DNA of 7,377 nucleotides, taken from an uncultured Bacteroides sp. (GTDB lineage Bacteria; Bacteroidota; Bacteroidia; Bacteroidales; Bacteroidaceae). Shown here piece by piece: positions 1-6,113 of the stretch; the stretch's first letter is position 1; each line of letters starts with the position of its first letter. Both the position numbers and the translations under genes were made by a program. The stretch covers positions 1 to 7,377 of the forward strand of contig USSR01000346.1 of NCBI GenBank assembly GCA_900557355.1, in the 5' to 3' direction. Under the pieces are notes generated by a model. That model was not told where the DNA came from. It did no database searches and worked only from the letters and a program-made list of their open reading frames with translations.

Positions 1-2080
1 CAATAATAAGCAATATTAGACTGTAGAAGAACATAAGTACTGTGGTCCAAAAACTTCTCCACCACGTGTATCCATACAGTTGCTTATAATCCAGGCAGAA
101 GAGGGCAAAGATGAATAGTATGGGCAATTCGTATAAATCGCCTACCTGTGCACTGCCGTTGAAAGGAAGCACAATGATGCTGAGCAAGAGTATTTGGCAA
201 GCGATATAGGCCTGTATAAATACATGTTCTGTCAGATTATAGCGCAGCTTGTTCTTTTTACGACGGAAAGCCATGAGCGTTGCCAGAGCAAAAAGAGGTA
301 ACGTGGCAATGATGCGGAATGCCTTGTTGCCATGTCCCCAACTTTTCAGTAAGTTCCATACTTTTTCCAAGAAAGGTGTGTTGTGGATGACTTTTTCAAG
401 TTTATCAAATGCTGAAGACCCATCTTTCAGCAATTCGTCTATGAGCTCATCATCTTCATCGCCATTTATTTTTATGGTGATATTGTCCTTTTTAAAAGAA
501 CTTTTTGTTTCTAGTTTTTCCAAATCCAGATTCAGGTCTTTTATAGTTTGAGTCAGAACTTCCCCTTGAGCTGGTTCTTTGGCCTTTTTTATCTGTTTCT
601 GCAAAAGTTCGCGTGTGACTATCAGATTCTTCTTCCGGATTTCCGTAGAATCCTCTGTTCCCAGATTTTCCAGTTTCTTGTTCAAGCCTTTTATGGCCTG
701 GTTCAGAACATCTTTGGTGTGTGAGTCTTCTGTTCCCTCTATTCGTTTTTGTAGTTGTTCACGTGCAGCAAGTATTTCTTGTCTTTGGACTTCCTGTGAT
801 TTTTCCTTCTTTTCTTTCAGGGCTTCAGGGTCTACCAGTTGCACAGCCATTATGTAAAGGGCGGCAAGTACAAATAATGTCTGGAAGGGGCGGAAGTATA
901 AGATTCGTTTGCCAGCAATGAAGTCTCTGATCATGTATCCCGGGCGGTAGAGCAAGTCCAGAAGGGTGCGGCCGAAACCATTATCGATATTAGTGAATCC
1001 GCCTAATATATTTCTGAATGCATTACTGAAACGGTAACGGGGAGTATTCCGGCTTTGACCGCAACGGTTGCAATAGCTACCTGTATAAGCAGTTTCACAA
1101 TTTAAGCAAATATTGCTTTCCTCACTCATGGGCGGTGTTTTCTTTCCTTGTACCATTTTGATGTGTAGGGCGCGAAGGCGTATCTTACAGGGAAGCCACC
1201 AGGGAGAGTTTAATATTCGGTTTGGCAGAATCCTGCGTTTGGTAAGGATATACAAGAGAACCAGAATGAAAGCCCACAGAAAAACATTACTGTCTTCTCC
1301 TTCTTCAAAAGATAACCATAGTAGTACTGCCAGGATTAGTATTTGCCAGATATTGATCATTTTCTTTCTGCAAGGAGTGCGACGGGAAACAATAACCGGA
1401 ACGGAAGGTGGATTGACAACCGGATGGGTTGGTTGTTCATCCGTTTCCAAGAGTTCTTCCAGTGAGTTCATAATTTTCCAATGCGGATATTTGCCTAATT
1501 CTTCGGCGGAAGTTACTCCATGGGTTACACCGGCAAAGTCCACACCAGCTGCTTTGGCTGTGGCAGCGTCCACTGTGCTATCGCCAATGTAGAGGGTTTC
1601 TGCCTTGGTGACATGCAACTGTTTGATGGCAAGCAGCAACCCTTCGGGTGAGGGCTTGGCTGTTTGTACATCTTCTCCGCCAATAATGATGTTGAAGAAA
1701 CTGCCGGGGAAGTGCTGGTCGAGCATTTCCTTTATGCGATAACGGTATTTGGTGGAGATGATGCCGATGAATGCGCCTGCATCTTTCAGGGCAAGCAGCA
1801 CAGACTTGGTTTCCAGAAAGAGTACGGTGTTTATTGTCATGTGGGTATCCGCTTCATTCCTGTATTCGCTCTTAAAACCAGCTAGTTGGTCTTCATCCGT
1901 CACTCCCGTCAGGATAGAGAAAGATTCTTCCAAAGTTTTTCCGATGGTACGTTTAATATCTTCATCGGTTACATCTGTATAACCATGTTGATTGAGCACA
2001 TTACGGAAACAGGTAACGATGCCGCGAGAAGAGTCTGCGAGCGTGTAGTCAAAGTCAAAGAGATAAGTCGTATAGCTCAT
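1..2080 (-). CDS. HAD-family phosphatase fused to a zinc-ribbon DUF3667-like membrane protein (C-terminus beyond window)
   Basis: I checked this minus-strand frame by eye: it runs without a stop from the ATG at 2080 to the window edge (693 complete codons, stop not seen). Residues 1-215 form a phosphoglycolate-phosphatase-like HAD domain: motif I DFDYTLADS (nucleophile D9, acid/base D11), motif II ser S109 in IISTK, motif III K142 in AKPSPEG, motif IV GDSTVD (D167, D171), with a helical cap at about 17-90. All catalytic residues are present, so a phosphatase is likely; the substrate is unknown. Two hydrophobic segments follow (about 243-257 and 264-280), then a zinc ribbon (C325, C328, C337, C340) and a DUF3667-like segment with RPGYMIRDFIAGKR (379-392). 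Further membrane segments lie at about 399-413, 589-604, 619-640, 651-664 and 675-693, with a charged coiled-coil insert at 418-585. DUF3667 proteins have no established function to my knowledge. The start is fixed because motif I begins at residue 9. M318 (position 1129) could be an internal start of a separate DUF3667 gene, but the frame is continuous. The gene is transcribed away from the mannosidase operon. Confidence 0.85.
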   Translation of the reverse strand, partial: MSYTTYLFDFDYTLADSSRGIVTCFRNVLNQHGYTDVTDEDIKRTIGKTLEESFSILTGVTDEDQLAGFKSEYRNEADTHMTINTVLFLETKSVLLALKDAGAFIGIISTKYRYRIKEMLDQHFPGSFFNIIIGGEDVQTAKPSPEGLLLAIKQLHVTKAETLYIGDSTVDAATAKAAGVDFAGVTHGVTSAEELGKYPHWKIMNSLEELLETDEQPTHPVVNPPSVPVIVSRRTPCRKKMINIWQILILAVLLWLSFEEGEDSNVFLWAFILVLLYILTKRRILPNRILNSPWWLPCKIRLRALHIKMVQGKKTPPMSEESNICLNCETAYTGSYCNRCGQSRNTPRYRFSNAFRNILGGFTNIDNGFGRTLLDLLYRPGYMIRDFIAGKRILYFRPFQTLFVLAALYIMAVQLVDPEALKEKKEKSQEVQRQEILAAREQLQKRIEGTEDSHTKDVLNQAIKGLNKKLENLGTEDSTEIRKKNLIVTRELLQKQIKKAKEPAQGEVLTQTIKDLNLDLEKLETKSSFKKDNITIKINGDEDDELIDELLKDGSSAFDKLEKVIHNTPFLEKVWNLLKSWGHGNKAFRIIATLPLFALATLMAFRRKKNKLRYNLTEHVFIQAYIACQILLLSIIVLPFNGSAQVGDLYELPILFIFALFCLDYKQLYGYTWWRSFWTTVLMFFYSLILLII
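512..763 (-). repeat. Diverged in-frame duplication inside the coiled-coil insert of the HAD/DUF3667 protein
   Basis: Within the fusion protein, residues 440-473 (RE.LQK.I ... VL.Q.IK.LN..LE.L) align without gaps to residues 490-523, exactly 50 residues (150 bp) later. I count 16 identities in 34 positions. The corresponding DNA is 763-662 and 613-512. The segment is rich in Glu, Lys, Gln and Leu and looks like an amphipathic coiled coil placed between the first and later membrane segments of the DUF3667-like region. The DNA copies have drifted, so the duplication is old. The likely role is a spacer or oligomerisation arm, which is inference. Confidence 0.65.
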
Positions 2081-2095
2081 TGTCGCTTTTTGCGG

Positions 2096-2103
2096 CAAAG
2101 TTA
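2096..2103 (-). promoter_or_regulatory. Candidate Bacteroides -7 element (TAACTTTG) for the HAD/DUF3667 gene
   Basis: The minus strand reads TAACTTTG, a full match to the Bacteroides -7 consensus TAnnTTTG, ending 15 bases before the ATG at 2080. No TTTG -33 element is visible at the usual 19-21 base spacing. If used, transcription would start about 8-10 bases before the ATG, giving an almost leaderless mRNA. Confidence 0.5.
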
Positions 2104-2126
2104 TAAATTAATTGGAATTTTTAGGC

Positions 2127-2134
2127 TATATTTG
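2127..2134 (+). promoter_or_regulatory. Candidate Bacteroides -7 element (TATATTTG) for the mannosidase operon
   Basis: TATATTTG fits TAnnTTTG and lies 83 bases before the ATG of the first GH92 gene, predicting a leader of roughly 75-80 bases. No good TTTG -33 box is seen at the expected distance, so the promoter may be weak, activator-dependent or read by the ECF sigma factor encoded in the operon. It is the only full match I found on this strand in the 137-bp intergenic region. Confidence 0.4.
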
Positions 2135-2217
2135 TTCGTTCGATGAATTTATTAGGGAAACCGTTAAGTGTTTCCGGATGCTGAGTTGTTACATATGCAC
2201 GTTAACTATGTAGTATT

Positions 2218-4452
2218 ATGAAATTGTCAGAATTGTTTTTACTGGTTTTATTCCTTTTCTCCCTTTCAGCGTGTGTGTCCCAGCAACCGGATACGAAGAG
2301 TAAGTGCTATGCCACAGAGTATGTCAACCCCTTTATCGGTACGGATTTTACCGGGAATACGTATCCCGGAGCACAAACTCCGTTCGGTATGGTGCAGTTA
2401 AGTCCCGATAACGGGCTTCCGGGATGGGATCGCATCTCCGGTTATTTCTATCCGGACAGCACGATTGCAGGTTTTAGCCATACCAACCTTTCAGGTACCG
2501 GGGCAGGTGATTTATATGATATATCTTTTATGCCTGTTACTTTGCCCTATAAAGAGACGGATGCTCCGTTAGGTATTCATTCTTTATTTTCTCACTCCGA
2601 AGAAACTGCCAGTGCCGGATATTATCAGGTTCGGTTGAAAGACTATGATATCAATGTAGAACTGACGGCAACCGAGCGTTGCGGTATTCAACGTTATACC
2701 TTCCCTGAAGCAGATGCTGCCATTTTCCTTAATTTGCGAAAGGCTATGAATTGGGATTTTACCAATGATACTTATATTGAGAGAATCGATTCTGTTACCA
2801 TACAAGGGTATCGCTTTTCTGACGGTTGGGCACGCGATCAGCATATTTATTTTCGTACCCGATTCTCTAAACCGTTTAAAGCAATGCAGTTGGATACTGC
2901 TACTATTGTCAAGGATGGTGAACGGATTGGAACGTCTGCTATCGCCCGTTTTGATTTCCATACCGCTGCAGGAGAGCAGATTCTTGTAACCACTGCCATA
3001 TCAGGTGTAAGCATGGAGGGAGCTGCTCGTAATCTTGCAGCCGAAGCACCGGATGATGATTTCGACAAATATCTGGCTACTACCCAAAAAAACTGGAATG
3101 AACAACTGTCTAAGATAGAAATCACATGTGATGATCCTGATGAGAAAGTCAAATTTTATACGGCTCTGTATCACTCTATGCTGGCACCGACTATTTATAA
3201 TGATGTGGACGGTGCCTATTACGGTCCCGATAAACAAGTGCATCAGGCAGATAGATGGACCAATTACAGTACTTTTTCATTGTGGGATACCTATCGTGCC
3301 GCTCATCCTCTTTACACTTATATAGAACCGCAACGTGTGAATGATATGGTTCAGTCTTTTCTTGCTTTTTTTGAACAGAACGGACGTCTTCCGGTATGGA
3401 ACTTCTATGGAAGTGAAACGGATATGATGATAGGCTATCATGCTGTACCGGTTATTGTGGATGCTTATCTGAAGGGAATAGGAAATTTTGATCCGAAGAA
3501 AGCCTTGGAAGCCTGTGTAGCTACAGCCAATATAGATGAATATCGCGGAATTGGATTGTATAAAAAGTATGGTTATGTGCCTTATGATGTGACAGATCAT
3601 TATAACTCAGAGAACTGGTCGCTCTCTAAAACTCTGGAATACGCTTACGATGATTATTGTATTGCCCGTATGGCGGACAAGTTGGGTGAAAGGCAGATTG
3701 CAGATGCATTCTATAAACGTTCTCAAAACTATAAGAATGTATATAATCCCCAGGCTTCTTTTATGCAGCCGCGTGATAATAAAGGAAATTTTATTCAACC
3801 CTTCAGTCCGGATGACTATACTCCGCATATTTGCGAAAGTAACGGTTGGCAATATTTCTGGTCTGTGCAGCAAGATGTCGATGGTTTGATTGGTTTGGTC
3901 GGAGGTACGGAGCGTTTTGCCCAGAAACTGGATAGTATGTTTACTTATAATCCTTCTGCGGATGAAGATCTGCCTATTTTCAGTACCGGAATGATCGGGC
4001 AGTATGCGCATGGAAATGAACCGAGCCATCATGTCATTTATTTGTTTAATGCTGTAGGGCAACCTTGGAAGACTCAGAAATATGCCGCCGAGGTGATGCA
4101 TGAACTTTATAAGAACACGCCTGCCGGTTTATGCGGGAATGAGGATTGTGGTCAGATGTCTGCTTGGTACGTATTTAGCGCAATGGGATTCTATCCGGTA
4201 GATCCGGTTAGCGGCAGATATGAAATAGGCACCCCTATGTATCCTGAAATGAAAATGCATTTGGATAACGGCAAGACATTTACGGTATTGGCGCCGACTA
4301 TTAGTGAAGAGAATATATATATCCAGTCGGTGAAACTCGACGGGAAACCTTATGATAAAAGCTATATCACACATGAACAAATAATGAATGGCTCTGTCTT
4401 TGAATTTGAGATGGGGAATAAACCGGGGGCAGTGTGGTATGCGATAGAGTGA
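2218..4452 (+). CDS. GH92 family alpha-mannosidase, lipoprotein
   Basis: This 744-residue protein has the usual length and motif order of GH92, a family of calcium-dependent inverting exo-alpha-mannosidases. The N-terminus is a lipoprotein signal: hydrophobic stretch 5-16, then SLSAC with C19 as the lipidated residue. No acidic surface-export signal follows the cysteine (VSQQPD), so periplasmic membrane anchoring is more likely than surface display. The N-terminal beta-sandwich starts at YVNPFIGT (35-42) and GNTYPGAQTPFG (46-57). The (alpha/alpha)6 barrel carries GSETDMMIGYH (398-408), ESNGWQY with the candidate acid E540, HGNEPSHH (598-605), and GNEDCGQMSAWYVFS from G640. By comparison with BT3990 as I remember it (E533, D642, D644), E540 and D643 match the acid and one base candidate, while N641 stands where D642 would be. 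The GNEDCG form is common in GH92, so activity is still expected; linkage specificity cannot be read from this. It opens the operon, 20 bp before the sigma factor gene. Confidence 0.95.
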   Translation: MKLSELFLLVLFLFSLSACVSQQPDTKSKCYATEYVNPFIGTDFTGNTYPGAQTPFGMVQLSPDNGLPGWDRISGYFYPDSTIAGFSHTNLSGTGAGDLYDISFMPVTLPYKETDAPLGIHSLFSHSEETASAGYYQVRLKDYDINVELTATERCGIQRYTFPEADAAIFLNLRKAMNWDFTNDTYIERIDSVTIQGYRFSDGWARDQHIYFRTRFSKPFKAMQLDTATIVKDGERIGTSAIARFDFHTAAGEQILVTTAISGVSMEGAARNLAAEAPDDDFDKYLATTQKNWNEQLSKIEITCDDPDEKVKFYTALYHSMLAPTIYNDVDGAYYGPDKQVHQADRWTNYSTFSLWDTYRAAHPLYTYIEPQRVNDMVQSFLAFFEQNGRLPVWNFYGSETDMMIGYHAVPVIVDAYLKGIGNFDPKKALEACVATANIDEYRGIGLYKKYGYVPYDVTDHYNSENWSLSKTLEYAYDDYCIARMADKLGERQIADAFYKRSQNYKNVYNPQASFMQPRDNKGNFIQPFSPDDYTPHICESNGWQYFWSVQQDVDGLIGLVGGTERFAQKLDSMFTYNPSADEDLPIFSTGMIGQYAHGNEPSHHVIYLFNAVGQPWKTQKYAAEVMHELYKNTPAGLCGNEDCGQMSAWYVFSAMGFYPVDPVSGRYEIGTPMYPEMKMHLDNGKTFTVLAPTISEENIYIQSVKLDGKPYDKSYITHEQIMNGSVFEFEMGNKPGAVWYAIE

Positions 4453-4472
4453 TAAAATGAAGTTGTGGGATT

Positions 4473-5033
4473 ATGGGTGATAACTTTGATTCAACTTATA
4501 AACTCCTTTTCCGTAAATACTATGCCAATCTGCTTTTCTATGCTACACGTATTGTGGGCGAGGAAGAAGCAGAGGACGTAGTACAAGATGTGTTTGTGGA
4601 ATTGTGGCGACGAAAAGATACAGTGACGGTGGGAGAGCAGATACAGGCATTTCTGTATCGGGCGGTGTATACCCGTGCTTTGAATGTTTTGAAGCACCGG
4701 GATATCAAGAATAGTTACGAAGCTGTCGTAATGGAAATTAATCAGAAGAGGGTTGAATTCTATCAGCCGGATAGTAATGATGTAGTGAAAAGGATAGAGG
4801 ATCGTGAGCTTAGAAGAGAGCTTTCCGAAGCCATTAATGGACTGCCGGATAAATGCAAGATGGTTTTCAAACTCAGTTATCTGCATGATATGAAGAACAA
4901 AGAAATTGCAGAAACAATGGGAATATCGTTGCGGACGGTAGAGGCTCACATGTATAAAGCTTTGAAGTTTCTGCGTGAAAGATTGGGCTACCTGAACTTT
5001 ATGTTAGTCCTGTTTTTATTGAATAAGGTATAA
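4473..5033 (+). CDS. ECF-type RNA polymerase sigma-70 factor
   Basis: This 186-residue protein has the two-domain layout of extracytoplasmic function sigma factors. Region 2 covers about 10-75, including FYATRIVGEEEAEDVVQDVF (core binding and -10 recognition) and YRAVYTRALNVLKHR. A linker of about 40 residues follows, then region 4 at about 115-170, with the helix-turn-helix NKEIAETMGISLRTVEAHMY at 142-161 for -35 recognition. No C-terminal sensor domain is present. The last 13 residues (LNFMLVLFLLNKV) are strongly hydrophobic, which I recall as frequent in Bacteroidetes ECF factors. The gene starts 20 bp after the GH92 stop. The ATG at 4457 leads only to a six-codon run and stop, so 4473 is the start. 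The anti-sigma gene follows after 31 bp, so this pair should control the surrounding glycan genes; the target promoters cannot be identified here. Confidence 0.95.
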   Translation: MGDNFDSTYKLLFRKYYANLLFYATRIVGEEEAEDVVQDVFVELWRRKDTVTVGEQIQAFLYRAVYTRALNVLKHRDIKNSYEAVVMEINQKRVEFYQPDSNDVVKRIEDRELRRELSEAINGLPDKCKMVFKLSYLHDMKNKEIAETMGISLRTVEAHMYKALKFLRERLGYLNFMLVLFLLNKV

Positions 5034-5064
5034 GTGTTTTTGTCGAAACGATTGTTTTATTAGT

Positions 5065-6072
5065 ATGATGAAGGAAGGAAAAAATAAGTTGAATGAAGAA
5101 TTACTGGCCAAATTCCTTATGGGTGAATGTTCTGAAGAAGAGCTCCGTGAGGTGAACACTTGGCTGAACGAGTCGGACGATAATGCGCGTGAACTGTTTA
5201 GGATAGAAGAAATATATCATCTGGGAAAGAGTGGCGATTCTACAGATGAGAAAAAAAATGAAAAAGCAGAAAAACAGTTATTCAAACGGTTGGCACAGGA
5301 AGAAGCTAAGCAGTTCAAGGTGCGTAGAATGCATACTTGGATGAAGTATGCTGCTATGTTCATAGGAATTTTCCTTGTATCCGGTTTGAGTTATCATATC
5401 TATCAGTCTCAAAGTGAAGAACAGTTAGTGGCTGTTGTAGCCCGGGATGAAGTGAAGGAATTGATGCTGCCCGATGGCACTAAAGTATGGTTGAATAAGC
5501 ACACGACCTTGAAGTACCCGCGTGAGTTTTCTGAAAAGGAAAGAAATGTGTATATGGAGGGAGAGGGCTATTTTGAAGTAAAGAGAAATGTTGAAAAGCC
5601 TTTTATTGTGCGAAGTGAAGCCATGCAAGTCAGAGTGCTGGGTACGGTCTTTAACTTGAAGAGTGATAAGATGAACCGTTCGGCAGTAGCTACACTGATT
5701 AAGGGAGAGATTGAGGTGAAAGGCAATCACAATGAGGGTATGATTGTGTTGGCTCCGGGGCAAAAAGCCGAATTGAACGCTGTAACTCGTCGTCTGGTAG
5801 TGAAGCAAGTGGATACAGGCATTGAGAATTGGCATAATAATCAGTTTGTCTTTGAAAATGCTGATATATTTACGATTGCCCGTACTTTAGAGAACTCTTA
5901 TGGAGTGAAGATTATTCTGGCGCCTGATATGGATGCTACTAAAACATATTCGGGTACACTGAAGAAGAAAAACACTGTGGAGGAAATCCTGAATTTGATT
6001 AAAAGTACAAATGCAATACCTATTGAATATAAAATTGTAGGAAATAGTGTATTTTTGTCTCCCAAAAAATAA
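5065..6072 (+). CDS. FecR-family anti-sigma factor with C-terminal DUF4974 domain
   Basis: This 335-residue single-pass inner-membrane protein is the expected partner of the sigma factor just upstream. The cytoplasmic N-terminus (about 9-55, ELLAKFLMGECSEEELREV) is the helical sigma-binding region of Bacteroidetes FecR proteins, followed by a charged linker to about residue 90. One membrane helix lies at about 94-112. The periplasmic FecR domain spans about 127-220, with ELMLPDGTKVWLNKHTTLKY and EGYFEVKRNVEKPF as typical signatures and VRVLGTVFNL at 189-198. DUF4974 occupies about 257-333, with FVFENADIFTIARTL and a final NSVFLSPKK. In this family the periplasmic part contacts the signalling domain of a TonB-dependent SusC-like transporter and transmits substrate binding to the sigma factor. 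Two adjacent ATG codons (5065 and 5068) both fit the start; the first is taken. No transporter is inside the window. Confidence 0.95.
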   Translation: MMKEGKNKLNEELLAKFLMGECSEEELREVNTWLNESDDNARELFRIEEIYHLGKSGDSTDEKKNEKAEKQLFKRLAQEEAKQFKVRRMHTWMKYAAMFIGIFLVSGLSYHIYQSQSEEQLVAVVARDEVKELMLPDGTKVWLNKHTTLKYPREFSEKERNVYMEGEGYFEVKRNVEKPFIVRSEAMQVRVLGTVFNLKSDKMNRSAVATLIKGEIEVKGNHNEGMIVLAPGQKAELNAVTRRLVVKQVDTGIENWHNNQFVFENADIFTIARTLENSYGVKIILAPDMDATKTYSGTLKKKNTVEEILNLIKSTNAIPIEYKIVGNSVFLSPKK

Positions 6073-6113
6073 AAGGAAACTTTTGAAATATATAATCTTA
6101 TAAATATAATAGT

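Noticed and set aside
1113..1160. Possible boundary between two separate minus-strand genes at the Met codon 1127-1129
   Set aside because: An AGGAAAG stretch precedes this Met, but there is no stop codon before it and the frame is the same as the HAD domain, so I report a single fused gene with the internal start as an alternative.
2089..2092. TTTG near 2089-2092 as a -33 box for the plus-strand promoter
   Set aside because: It is 34 bases from the TATATTTG element, well beyond the usual 19-21 base spacing.
249..2146. Several plus-strand open frames of 66-159 codons (for example 1113-1592 and 1664-1885)
   Set aside because: They lie antisense to the continuous HAD/DUF3667 frame, have serine- or arginine-rich compositions with no recognisable domain, and overlap conserved catalytic and zinc-binding motifs on the other strand.
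4453..4472. Terminator or promoter between the first GH92 and the sigma gene
   Set aside because: The gap is 20 bp with no hairpin, T-run or TAnnTTTG element.
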